NCBI RefSeq assembly: GCF_004340525.1
Contig: NZ_SLWX01000001.1
Location: 1 to 64,000, forward strand
Source of the DNA: Chromatocurvus halotolerans
GTDB taxonomy: Bacteria; Pseudomonadota; Gammaproteobacteria; Pseudomonadales; Halieaceae
Reading direction: 5' to 3'
Length of the DNA stretch: 64,000 nucleotides
Positions 25,401 to 33,156 of this stretch are shown piece by piece. The notes beneath the pieces were generated by a model. The model did no database searches. It worked only from the letters and a program-made list of their open reading frames with translations, and was not told the origin of the DNA. Both the position numbers and the translations under genes were made by a program. How positions within the stretch are numbered: position 1 is the stretch's first letter; each line of letters starts with the position of its first letter.

Positions 25401-25534
25401 TGTGTGGCGTGTTCGACGCGCTCGATCGGCAGATTGATGAACGACATGCACAGATTCAGCATAAGCTGGTGATATTGCGCTATCCGTGTCGCATTCTTTG
25501 CCGTCGCATCGTTCAGAAACTGGCGATCGTTCAT
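22439..25534 (-). CDS. GAF-PAS-PAS-PAS-GGDEF-EAL c-di-GMP signalling protein
   Basis: A 1,031-residue cytoplasmic sensor with no transmembrane helix. Order: GAF domain (about 35-180), PAS1 (205-315), PAS2 (325-445), PAS3 (470-580), GGDEF (590-755), EAL (770-1020). PAS1 contains a three-cysteine motif (C244, C256, C259). The cyclase site is intact, GGDEF at 671-675, with an inhibitory site RSED five residues upstream. The EAL side keeps GLEALVRW and DDFGVGYSS, so both cyclase and phosphodiesterase activity are possible. ATG 25534 (MNDRQFLND) precedes the GAF domain; longer starts lack support. It is on the same strand as the dehydrogenase downstream (gap 125 bases). Confidence 0.9.
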   Translation of the reverse strand: MNDRQFLNDATAKNATRIAQYHQLMLNLCMSFINLPIERVEHATQQALGRMASFFEADRAYVFKYDFDRNTGSNTHEWCAHGIEPVIDQLLTVPIGDLSDWSDAHRAGKPLLVSDVEQLAPGRLRDILEPQGIKSLLTAPLMNGEDCLGFVGFDSVRHERQFTAGEYDLLVLFTHLLVSIEQRKQTVDELGQTRDYLTLVNQRFLNMLDGTQAAVYVADIDTHEVLFVNRYFRELLGDVVGKTCWRVIQGKTDGPCDFCTNPLLLDAHGRPGKPVTWEHYNPALQRWFHISDQAIPWEDGRFVRMEIALDITERKLAEEALRESDQRYRRLFDNSRDALIIVQPPHWKLVTCNAATRQLFGYDDHDLLEEFSIGRLSPPTQPDGRNSVEAAAAHLKIALQNGTHFFEWQHRHRDGYLLDCSVLLNRAEWSGETVVQGTVRDISARKSAERALKQRTDELTRANMELEQLATVFTHANEGISITDPDGTTIQVNDALCAMSGYSREELIGSNPRLLRSGRHPRGFYRHLWQRLLDVGHWSGEVWHRKKNGELFATNLTISRVRDRRGKVLHYVALATDITDQMHHQEQLERIAHYDVVTQLPNRILLARELKQAMARSRRRDSRIAIAYLDLDGFKAINDQYGHDVGDRLLAKVARNMKETLRSEDTLARLGGDEFVAVLSSVDTDTALHTALRRMLHSAAMPVDLESHSLHVSASLGVTLYPQNDPQDADQLLRQADQAMYQAKLSGKNRYMLFDTKHHEAIVGHHERIARIEKALENEEFVLYYQPKVNMRTGRIMGLEALVRWQHPERGLLRPAEFLTVIQNHPLSTALDAWVLGEALMQTHRWQADGGHALCVSINLSAMTLQQGQFFDILKSRLAQWPAGAGELLEIEILESSALDDIGSVIGLIRQCRELGVRFALDDFGVGYSSLTYLKRLPANTLKIDQSFVRDMLSDADDMAILRGILSLAQVFDREVIAEGVETIAHGECLLDLGCDAAQGYGIARPMPAARVIPWIESWVAPAPWLNREKR

Positions 25535-25848
25535 CAAGGCACCCGGGAGGTCATGCACGGTAGCCGCGCGTTCACAAAGCTTAACAACGACACGCAAGCT
25601 CAACTGTCCAGCCACAGATAGTATTGTCTCGCGATTCACGCTGGCAAGTAATGATCGATCCCGTCCAAAACCCTGCCTCCCGCCCCTGCCGATGCGCCGG
25701 GCCATGGGCGGAATCGGCCTGTCATGCCGCCTGCTGCCCGCGATGAAAGCGGCTCGTCTTATGCTGCGGGGTATTATACGGTGGAATCAATGTCATCCCC
25801 GAAACGTCGCCAGACTGTGTGCGCCGGCAAGGTCACAAGGAGAAAACA

Positions 25849-26301
25849 ATGTCCACATTCCGCCAACTCGCGGTTTTCGCCACCCTCGTCACCAGCCTGT
25901 CAGCCAAGGCTGCTGACGGCCTGATCGCCATGGAAAGCCCGCGCAACCCCGAACAGACAATGGACAGACTGGAAACCGTGGTCAGGGAGCGTGGCCTGAA
26001 TGTGTTCGCGCGCATTGATCACGCCGCGGGCGCCGCCACAGTCGGCAAATCCCTGCGTCCTACCGAGGTGCTGATTTTCGGGAACCCGCAGGGCGGCACG
26101 CCCTTCATGGAATGCGCCCAGTCGGTGGGAATCGACCTGCCATTGAAGGCCCTGGTCTGGGAGGATGCCGAATCCCGGACCTGGATCGGCTATAACGACC
26201 CGGACTACCTTGCCGCGCGGCATGGGATTGAGGATTGTGGCGTCGTGCCGAATCTGCGGGATGCCCTCAAGAGCATACTGTCAAAGGCAGTGGCGGACTG
26301 A
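25849..26301 (+). CDS. Secreted DUF302 protein
   Basis: A 150-residue protein with a signal peptide (MSTFRQLAVFATLVTSLSAKA) and a DUF302 domain (about 30-140). Family marks are TMDRLETVVRERGLNVFARIDHAAGA, a strand with PTEVLIFGNPQGGTPFM, the segment DLPLKALVWEDA and a C-terminal helix. DUF302 folds form a compact alpha/beta dimer with no settled function; some are linked to oxidative or metal stress. ATG 25849 follows aaggag. A tattat box at about 25,773 may be its -10 element. It converges with the BLUF gene (35-base gap). Confidence 0.85.
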   Translation: MSTFRQLAVFATLVTSLSAKAADGLIAMESPRNPEQTMDRLETVVRERGLNVFARIDHAAGAATVGKSLRPTEVLIFGNPQGGTPFMECAQSVGIDLPLKALVWEDAESRTWIGYNDPDYLAARHGIEDCGVVPNLRDALKSILSKAVAD

Positions 26302-26336
26302 GCGCGAGACGTTTGCGCGGGGACGCGATGGCCTTG

Positions 26337-26795
26337 CTAAGAATTTGTCTGGAGCTTGTCTAGCAGCAGTTGCAGGGCTTCCACGCTTTCCTTGTCCTGC
26401 GTGGTTTCCAGAGCATCCTGCAATACCTCTTGAATATCCTCACTCTCGACGAGTTCCATATCCCAGGTTGGGAAAACGCGTTCGCGAATTTCTTCACTGG
26501 TGCTTAGCACCACCATAGAATCATGCCGATGGTCCGACTCAATCAACTTCATGAGACCCAGAACTTCTTCCTTGGGGCCCTCAATCCACTGAAAAAAAAC
26601 TTCACTCCCAAACACCAGAATCCCGGTGATTCCGAGTGCTGGATTACGACGCCTTGCAGTCGCCACAATCGTGTCGACATCGGCGCTTTCGACTCCCGAA
26701 CTCGCTCGACTGCAGTAGACGATATTAAAGAGCAGCCGCTCTTCAAAAGCGCCGCCGGGCTCATCGAACTGCATGTTTGGCGATACGTTACTCAT
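26337..26795 (-). CDS. BLUF-domain blue-light photoreceptor
   Basis: A 152-residue FAD-binding BLUF protein. The key light-switch residues are present: Tyr27 (IVYCSRAS), Asn51 (NPALGITG), Gln69 (FFQWIEG), and Trp111/Met113 (FPTWDME). About 20 residues precede the domain and about 35 charged, helical residues follow it. There is no output domain, so it belongs to the short, stand-alone type that signals by protein contact. Its start is not fully certain, since M8 is an alternative. Two 20-base direct repeats sit directly upstream. A large GGDEF/EAL protein gene is 0.8 kb away. Confidence 0.9.
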   Translation of the reverse strand: MSNVSPNMQFDEPGGAFEERLLFNIVYCSRASSGVESADVDTIVATARRRNPALGITGILVFGSEVFFQWIEGPKEEVLGLMKLIESDHRHDSMVVLSTSEEIRERVFPTWDMELVESEDIQEVLQDALETTQDKESVEALQLLLDKLQTNS

Positions 26796-26796
26796 A

Positions 26797-26839
26797 GCGA
26801 AACATTAACCTGTAACATGGCGGAACATTAACCTATAAC
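26797..26839 (-). repeat. Paired 20-base direct repeats upstream of the BLUF gene
   Basis: gcgaaacattaacctgtaac (26797-26816) and gcggaacattaacctataac (26820-26839) differ at two positions and are spaced 23 bases start to start, close to two helical turns. They begin 2 bases upstream of the BLUF start codon and could bind a regulator or act as an RNA structure in the leader. The A/T-rich centre stands out in a GC-rich region. Confidence 0.8.
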
Positions 26840-26921
26840 GCCGGAAGCGTATAGGACAGTTTCAACAAATACGCAGAGAAACGCTGCAAATGTCCTGGGC
26901 GCCACCTCGGTGTATCGGTCC

Positions 26922-29900
26922 CTACCCGGCGTCGTCTTGCGGGGTGAGCGGCGAATCGACATGGGGCAGGCTCTGAGCTCGCGCCCGGGCGTTCAGCGGC
27001 GCGAGATATTCCTCGTCGATGCCCTGAAGCGCCTGGCGAAGTGTCTTCCATTGCAGCCCGAGATCCTCCAGTCGCTGCCTGGCACCCATGGTCACCGGCG
27101 CGCCGCCATCCTCCACGACATCCAGCAGATGGCGGAGCTGACCATCAAGCTGCATGACCCAGGCATCCTCGTCCTCGAAGGTTTCATGGCGCAGCTCTGT
27201 AATCTGCGGTTCCCAGCGACCAATGGCCGCAACAGCAGCTTCGCCGATTTCCGCCATCGTTGAATCATCGTGCGTGGCAAGCAGTGTCTGCACCTGCCCG
27301 CGCGCCGTGCGCGCACCCTGCAGCGCGTCGATGACCTCTTGCAGCGTAGCGGCGATACGCTCCTGCACCGCAATCCAGTCCGCCAGTTCGGCGCTGCTCG
27401 CGCTGGAACGGGGATCGGCCAGAATTTCTACCGCTGTGCTTGCCGATGCCTCCCCGGCTGTCACGCGAACCGTATAGCGCCCCGGCGCTACTGGTGGGCC
27501 GCCGTAGCCCTCGAACAGGTTGTGGTCATCGATGCAGCGAACATCGTCCCGGTGCAGGTCCCAGTCCCAGCGCTGCAGACCCGCTGCCGTCACCGGATAG
27601 TCGATGGTAAGGGGTTTGCGCGGGTCCATATTTTCCAGGCGGCAGCGATCCTGCTCGGACTCGCTACTTTCATAGCGGCGCAGCACGTCACCGGCACCGT
27701 CGAGCACCTCGATGGTCAATGACGACGCTTCCGGCAGTTCCTCAGCGAGGTAATAATAGATGGGCAGACCCGGCTTAGGGTTCGCACCCTCGAACTTCAC
27801 ACTGCGGCTGCTTGGCCTGCCCATGGGCAGCGCCGGTGGCGTGTAGACGTGCACGGGCGCCGCGGCGTCGGCCGCGGCCGCCTGGCGCACCACGAACAGG
27901 TCGTCAAGAACCCAGAAGGCCCGACCCTGCGTGGCGACGGCCAGCGCATCCTCGCGCACGCGCAGGTCCGTGATCGGCACGGCCGGCAGGTTCAGGTCAA
28001 GGGGATGCCATTCGGCGCCATCATTCCAGGACACAAACAGACCCTTCTCGGTGCCCGCATAAAGCAGCCCCGGCACCATTGGGTCTTCGCGGACGACGCG
28101 CGCGAAGGCGCCATCCGGTATGTTGCTCTCGAGGCGCTGCCAGCTTTTGCCGTGATTTGTCGTCCTGTAGATGTAGGGCGCGAAATCATTCAGCTTGTAG
28201 CCGGTGACCGCCACATAGGCCGTACCCTCGGCGTGGGGCGACAGTTCAATGGCGTTGATCATGGCCTCGCCGGCATGCGGTGGCGAGATGTCCTGCCAGT
28301 TCCGGCCGCCGTCGCGGGTCAGGTGCAGCAGGCCATCGTCGGCCCCAACCCAGATTGTGCCTTGCGCGTTCGCCGACTCAACGATGGTGAAAATCGTGTG
28401 GTAGAACTCCGCGCCGACGTTCTCCGGCGTCAGCGGCCCGCCGTTGCGACCCAGGTGCTCGGGGTTGTTGCGGGTCAGGTCCGGGCTGACCCGCTCCCAG
28501 CTCATGCCCCGGTCAGTGCTCTTCAGCAGATACTGGGTGCCATAGTAGATCACCGAATGATCGTGCGGTGAGGTGATGACCGGCGCGTTCCAGTTTGTGC
28601 GGTACTTGAGATCTTTCGCATCCTTGCCGTAGACGCGCTCCGGGTAGGGCACGATGTAGCGCTTCTCCCGGTTGGTCTCGTTGAACTCCGTGAGCGTGCC
28701 GTTGATCGTGGTGGCATAGATCAGCGTGGGGTCCTGGGGGTCGAAGGCGATGTGCGCACTTTCACCGCCGCCGACAGCGTGATAGTCGTCGCGACCAATG
28801 GCGCCATCCCAGGACCAGGCGGCAATCGAGACCGTCGAGTTGTCCTGCTGCCCGCCGTATAGTCGCCAGGGTGTCTGCTCGTCGGTAACGAGTCGATAGA
28901 ATTGCGCGGTCGGCTGGTTCTCGATGCTGGACCAGGTCTCGCCGCCGTCGAAGGTGACTGTGGCGCCGCCGTCGTTGCCGTTGATCATGTTGCGGCTGTC
29001 GTCGGGATTGATCCAGTGGTCGTGGTGATCGCTGTGGGGCGTGTCCACCTTGCTGAAGGTCCTGCCACCGTCAATGGACTTCATGAGCGGCACGTTGAGC
29101 ACCCAGACCGTATCCGGGTCGCTGGGGTCAGCGGTGAGGTGGATATAGTACCAGGCGCGCGTGTGCAGGACGCGGTGCGGGTTGATGTGCTGCCAGGTCT
29201 CGCCATAGTCGTCGCTGCGCCAGAGCCCCCCCTCGCCCGGCTCCGCCTCGATGACGGCATAAATGCGCGAAGGCTGGCTGGCCGAGACGTCGAGGCCGAC
29301 CTTGCCGATCAGACCAGGCAGTCCGCCCTCCAGCTGTGCCCAGCTGTCGCCACCATCGGTGGATTTGTAGATGCCGCCGCCCTCGCCGCCGGACTTGATG
29401 TACCAGGGCTTGCGGCCGTGGTGCCAGAGACCGGCGTAGAGGATGCGCGGATTGGTCGGGTCGAGGGACAGGTCCGTGGCACCGGTGTCGCCATTTACCT
29501 TGAGCACGTGCTCCCAGCTCTCGCCACCGTCGCGCGTGCGGAAGACACCGCGCTCTTCATTCGGAGCCCATATCTGGCCCTGGACGGCCACCCAGGCCGT
29601 GTCCGGATCCGTCGGGTGTACTTCTATCTTCGCGATCTGCCCGGCTTTTGGCAGCCCCATGAAGGTGAAGGTACGGCCGGCATCCGTGGATTTCCACAGT
29701 CCCTCGCCCTGCGCGGTGGTGACGCCGCGGATCGGTGCCTCGCCGCTGCCGACATAAATGACATTGGGATCCGAAGGTGCCACCGCGATGGCGCCGATGG
29801 TGCCTACGGGGATCTGTTCATCAGAGATGTTGTCCCAGGAAACGCCCGCGTTATCTGTTTTCCAGACGCCCCCACCGGCCGCGCCCATGTAGTAGCGCTG

Positions 29901-30077
29901 CGGGTTGCCTGGCACGCCGGTGACCGCGGTTACCCGGCCACCGCGCCAGGGTCCGATCAACCGATACTCGAGCCCGTCGAGCAGCGCCGGCTCAACCGCT
30001 CTTGCGGGCAGGGTCGGAAGCGCCACCAGAACAGGGAGGACAGACAGCAAACAGGCATGAAGAAAACGACAGCGCAT
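26922..30077 (-). CDS. Large secreted BNR/Asp-box repeat protein (sortilin/VPS10-like propeller)
   Basis: A 1,051-residue exported protein with a signal peptide (MRCRFLHACLLSVLPVLVAL...) followed by a beta-propeller region. At least eight Asp-box motifs (S/T-x-D-x-G-x-T/S-W/F) are visible, including KSTDAGRTF, RTRDGGESWE, KSTDGGDSWAQ, RSDDYGETWQ, KSIDGGRTF, KSTDRGMSWER and LTRDGGRNWQD. The first 55 residues contain the family opening LEYRLIGPWRGGRVTAVTGVPGNP. The last about 300 residues form an Ig-like part and a helical tail. Proteins of this family are often called glycosyl hydrolases, but no catalytic activity is proven and a role in surface protein or sugar handling is only inferred. The ATG is supported by the signal peptide. 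Confidence 0.88.
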   Translation of the reverse strand: MRCRFLHACLLSVLPVLVALPTLPARAVEPALLDGLEYRLIGPWRGGRVTAVTGVPGNPQRYYMGAAGGGVWKTDNAGVSWDNISDEQIPVGTIGAIAVAPSDPNVIYVGSGEAPIRGVTTAQGEGLWKSTDAGRTFTFMGLPKAGQIAKIEVHPTDPDTAWVAVQGQIWAPNEERGVFRTRDGGESWEHVLKVNGDTGATDLSLDPTNPRILYAGLWHHGRKPWYIKSGGEGGGIYKSTDGGDSWAQLEGGLPGLIGKVGLDVSASQPSRIYAVIEAEPGEGGLWRSDDYGETWQHINPHRVLHTRAWYYIHLTADPSDPDTVWVLNVPLMKSIDGGRTFSKVDTPHSDHHDHWINPDDSRNMINGNDGGATVTFDGGETWSSIENQPTAQFYRLVTDEQTPWRLYGGQQDNSTVSIAAWSWDGAIGRDDYHAVGGGESAHIAFDPQDPTLIYATTINGTLTEFNETNREKRYIVPYPERVYGKDAKDLKYRTNWNAPVITSPHDHSVIYYGTQYLLKSTDRGMSWERVSPDLTRNNPEHLGRNGGPLTPENVGAEFYHTIFTIVESANAQGTIWVGADDGLLHLTRDGGRNWQDISPPHAGEAMINAIELSPHAEGTAYVAVTGYKLNDFAPYIYRTTNHGKSWQRLESNIPDGAFARVVREDPMVPGLLYAGTEKGLFVSWNDGAEWHPLDLNLPAVPITDLRVREDALAVATQGRAFWVLDDLFVVRQAAAADAAAPVHVYTPPALPMGRPSSRSVKFEGANPKPGLPIYYYLAEELPEASSLTIEVLDGAGDVLRRYESSESEQDRCRLENMDPRKPLTIDYPVTAAGLQRWDWDLHRDDVRCIDDHNLFEGYGGPPVAPGRYTVRVTAGEASASTAVEILADPRSSASSAELADWIAVQERIAATLQEVIDALQGARTARGQVQTLLATHDDSTMAEIGEAAVAAIGRWEPQITELRHETFEDEDAWVMQLDGQLRHLLDVVEDGGAPVTMGARQRLEDLGLQWKTLRQALQGIDEEYLAPLNARARAQSLPHVDSPLTPQDDAG

Positions 30078-30209
30078 GAAGGAACTCCGGCAGACAGGCG
30101 CCCCGAGGAGTCGGGAAAGCGAGAAAACTACCGCCTGCCGGGGCCGGACGCAAGCGCTGGCGCCATGATTGTCAGCCCAGGATGCTCAATGCAGGGGTCA
30201 CCGAGCCGG

Positions 30210-31226
30210 CTAATTCTGCATCGGAATCCCCTCCTCCCAGCGGAACCCGACGCCACCGCCCTGCCAGACACCCTCGCCGAGGGGGCTTGGCCCCTGTATG
30301 TCGAGTTGCAGCGGCAGACCAAAGCCCGGTGCCAGCGCCTGAACGCCGCGGACGGTGCTGCGATGCATGATCCGCAGACCCTGCTCCCCGGGCGGCAGAT
30401 GGGCCTCGGGAGATGCGCGGTGCGCGACGGCAAGGTTGTCGATGAAGATGCAGTCGTTCTCCGCATACTCATAGTAAATGGCGTAGCCCTGCTCGAGGCC
30501 TGCATTGAGCAGGGCATTGTAGTCGCGGCAGAGCTGTCCGAGCTCGGATGCATCCAGCAGCCGGAAGCCATCGCCATCGCCACATTTTTCAATCACGGCG
30601 CCCGTCATGCCGAGGTGCAGCCACACACACAGGCGCCCGGAGACGGGATGCCTGTGCACCAGCGGATGCACCACCCCCGAGGCCGAGTTCACCGAGGAAA
30701 GGCGTTGCCAGTAGTCCCGCTTCGCCGGCGGTAAGGCCTCATACGCGGCAGCCTGATGCGCAAAAAAGGTGCCACCGCCATTTTCTGCGGGACGAATGAT
30801 GTGGTAGCCCGCATGGGAAAACGTGTGTGTATTAAAGCTGCCGTCGTTATGCCACTGTGGCCCGACACCCGGTATGCCGTGCCGGGGATCGTTCGACAGC
30901 CGGAAAATGTGTCCGTTGCCTCCGGGTGTCGCCGGATGCACTCCATGCGTGCTGTGCAGCGCCCTGCCACCCCACCAGCAACTTGCGCGAAGGAAATCAC
31001 TGACCTCCAGCGCTTTGGTACTTCTGAAGGCGATAAACCCGCGATTGGCCATTTCCGCTTCCAGCGCACTGACAAGGTCGCTCGACGGCTCTTCCGCGAC
31101 GGAAAGGTCGATACCCTGTACCGAGGCTCCGACAGGGTCCAGCGGGCGGATATGCCCCCCATGCTGTTCGATGGTGGCGATGTGTGACGGGTGAAGGGGC
31201 GGGAGTCTGGATGATCGGTTCTGCAT
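30210..31226 (-). CDS. TauD/TfdA-family Fe(II)/2OG dioxygenase
   Basis: A 338-residue protein of the taurine/TfdA dioxygenase family. The iron site begins H126-x-D128 (QWHNDGSF) and the distal histidine is expected in LAVAHRASPEAH, followed by arginine RIMHRSTVRG. A long N-terminal extension (about 60 residues) precedes the double-stranded beta-helix. The substrate is not evident: neighbours are a surface protein and an OmpA lipoprotein, not sulfonate transporters. TauD-type enzymes act on sulfonates, sulfate esters, herbicides or amino acids. It stands alone, divergent from the OmpA gene. Confidence 0.85.
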   Translation of the reverse strand: MQNRSSRLPPLHPSHIATIEQHGGHIRPLDPVGASVQGIDLSVAEEPSSDLVSALEAEMANRGFIAFRSTKALEVSDFLRASCWWGGRALHSTHGVHPATPGGNGHIFRLSNDPRHGIPGVGPQWHNDGSFNTHTFSHAGYHIIRPAENGGGTFFAHQAAAYEALPPAKRDYWQRLSSVNSASGVVHPLVHRHPVSGRLCVWLHLGMTGAVIEKCGDGDGFRLLDASELGQLCRDYNALLNAGLEQGYAIYYEYAENDCIFIDNLAVAHRASPEAHLPPGEQGLRIMHRSTVRGVQALAPGFGLPLQLDIQGPSPLGEGVWQGGGVGFRWEEGIPMQN

Positions 31227-31494
31227 CGGTGATCTCCTCTCGCTTGTGCAAAATCTGTGGTTCGCCGGTCATGCAGGCTCTCCCGGACCGGACGTTGCCA
31301 TGACGGGCCGGGCTCACCGCTCGACCACACCTACCCTGGCCTCCCGGGGATGAACTGGCAACCGCCATGCCAGCAGGGTAGGGAAACGCCGGCGGATTGT
31401 ACAAACCCGGCGCACTCCCCTGGCTGAGCTGTGAGAGAATGTCGCTATAGCCCCGCACAGGCACAGCTGCCGTATGTCACCCTGGAGAATCGCC

Positions 31495-32178
31495 ATGCAA
31501 GGACCACATATCACCCGAATGGCCGCGAGCGCCCTGCTCACTGTGGCGCTGGCCGCCTGTACCACCTACGACCCCTACACCCGCGATGCACAGACCAGCA
31601 AGGCGACCACCGGCGCGGTTATCGGGGGTATTGCCGGCGCCGTTGTCGGTATTGCCGCCAGTGACGGCTCCAAGGAGCGCCGCAAGCGAGCCTTGATCGG
31701 TGCCGGCGTGGGTGCACTTGCTGGCGGCTCGGTCGGCTACTACATGGATCAGCAGGAAGCGAGGCTGCGCCGCCAGCTGGAGGGCACTGGCGTGAGTGTC
31801 ACGCGCCACGGCGACAACATCACGTTGAACATGCCGAACAACATTACCTTTGCCAGCGATCAGTCCACTCTGAAGCCAGAATTCCCCCCAGTGCTAGATT
31901 CCGTGGGTATGGTGCTGCAGGAGTTCGAAAAGACCCTGATTGAAGTTGCCGGACATACGGACAGCACCGGGAACGAGAACTACAATCAGCGACTCTCGGA
32001 GCAGCGTGCCACTGCGGTCTCTCAATACCTGCGCGGTCAGGGCATCATGGAGCAGCGCATCATCAGCCGCGGCTACGGAGAGGGATACCCCGTCGCCAGC
32101 AACGGCACTGCGGAAGGCCGGGCACTGAACCGACGGGTCGAGCTGACGTTGGTGCCGCTGACGGAGAGCGGGGCTTGA
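31495..32178 (+). CDS. OmpA-family lipoprotein with glycine-zipper domain
   Basis: A 227-residue outer-membrane lipoprotein. Lipobox LAAC ends at Cys22, then a glycine-zipper region (about 45-100; TTGAVIGGIAGAVVG and LIGAGVGALAGGSVG) and an OmpA C-terminal peptidoglycan-binding domain (about 110-225). The latter has NITFASDQSTLKPEF, AGHTDSTGNENYNQRLSEQRA and the arginine motif NRRVEL. The glycine zipper may oligomerise in the membrane; the OmpA domain ties it to the cell wall (YiaD type). ATG 31495 has ggag at the right distance; an upstream in-frame ATG would spoil the signal peptide. Followed 30 bases later by corA. Confidence 0.87.
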   Translation: MQGPHITRMAASALLTVALAACTTYDPYTRDAQTSKATTGAVIGGIAGAVVGIAASDGSKERRKRALIGAGVGALAGGSVGYYMDQQEARLRRQLEGTGVSVTRHGDNITLNMPNNITFASDQSTLKPEFPPVLDSVGMVLQEFEKTLIEVAGHTDSTGNENYNQRLSEQRATAVSQYLRGQGIMEQRIISRGYGEGYPVASNGTAEGRALNRRVELTLVPLTESGA

Positions 32179-32208
32179 TTGCCCGCGATCACTGCCGGGA
32201 GTTGAAGT

Positions 32209-33156
32209 ATGCTGACAGCGTTTGTCATTGAGGAAGGAAACCTCGCTCGTCTGGACGATCTCGGCGACGTAGCACGGGAAGCCCGGATCCTCTGGCTCGA
32301 TCTGTGTGAATCATCAACCGAGGAAAGACGGCAGGCTGAGGGTCTTGGCCCACAGCGGCTGCCGCAGGCGGAGGAGTTTGAGGAAATCGAGGCCAGCTCA
32401 CGATCCTATGTCGATACCCATGGTCTCCACCTTTCCTCCCTGTTCTTGCGACGCAGCGAAGGACGCCTTGAGACCGTCAATGCTGCCCTCGTGCTCAGTG
32501 CCGATCGCCTGGTGACGGTGCATGAGCGCGAGGTGCCGGCGATCAGATTGCTGCGGATGCGCGCTCGCCTCATGCACGGGATTGCGGATCCGCTGGATCT
32601 GGTCCACCAGTTGTTCGAAATCAAGCTGGATGACCTTGCAGATACGCTGGAAGAGACGCACCAGGCGCTTGACGCGATCGGCATGGAATCGCTGCACAAA
32701 ACCGAAAGTGATGAGCTGGGTCAACTCGTTGCGCGGCTGACCCGCTTCGAACACTTTAACAGCAAGGTACGCCTCTGCCTGCTCGATTCGCAGCGTGATC
32801 TCGCCTTTCTCAGTCGTCATGGCAGACTCACCGATGAGCAGCAGAAGCAGCACGACATGCTGCAGCTGGACACGGAATCACTACTGCCACACTGTGATTT
32901 TCTGTTCGAGAAAGTCGGCTTCCTGCTGCAGGCCGCCCATGGAGCCATAAACATCCAGCAAAATCAGACCATCAAGTTCCTGTCGGTGGTCGCCGTGGTG
33001 TTCATGCCACCCACACTTATTGCCAGCGTCTATGGAATGAACTTCGAGGACATGCCCGAACTCAGCCAGCCGTTCGGCTACCCGCTGGTCCTGGCCTTCA
33101 TGGTCGTCTCCGCCATCGCCCCTTACGCCTGGTTCCGGCGTCAGGGCTGGCTGTAG
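32209..33156 (+). CDS. corA: CorA-family magnesium/cobalt transporter
   Basis: A 315-residue member of the CorA group. A soluble alpha/beta domain and long stalk helix are followed by two C-terminal transmembrane helices (about 255-275 and 290-310). The selectivity motif YGMN is present in MPPTLIASVYGMNF, and the following loop EDMPEL matches the E. coli type. Five subunits should form an inner-membrane Mg2+ channel. The last 16 bases overlap the convergent ABC-2 permease gene. It may share a transcript with the OmpA lipoprotein upstream. Confidence 0.92.
   Translation: MLTAFVIEEGNLARLDDLGDVAREARILWLDLCESSTEERRQAEGLGPQRLPQAEEFEEIEASSRSYVDTHGLHLSSLFLRRSEGRLETVNAALVLSADRLVTVHEREVPAIRLLRMRARLMHGIADPLDLVHQLFEIKLDDLADTLEETHQALDAIGMESLHKTESDELGQLVARLTRFEHFNSKVRLCLLDSQRDLAFLSRHGRLTDEQQKQHDMLQLDTESLLPHCDFLFEKVGFLLQAAHGAINIQQNQTIKFLSVVAVVFMPPTLIASVYGMNFEDMPELSQPFGYPLVLAFMVVSAIAPYAWFRRQGWL

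Noticed and set aside
26797-26839. Attachment site or integron-type recombination site
   Set aside because: The two repeats are direct, not inverted, lie next to a start codon and have no nearby integrase.
28902-30734. Plus-strand open frame of about 610 codons opposite the BNR-repeat protein
   Set aside because: The minus-strand gene has a signal peptide and at least eight Asp-box motifs; the plus-strand frame has none and crosses into the dioxygenase gene.
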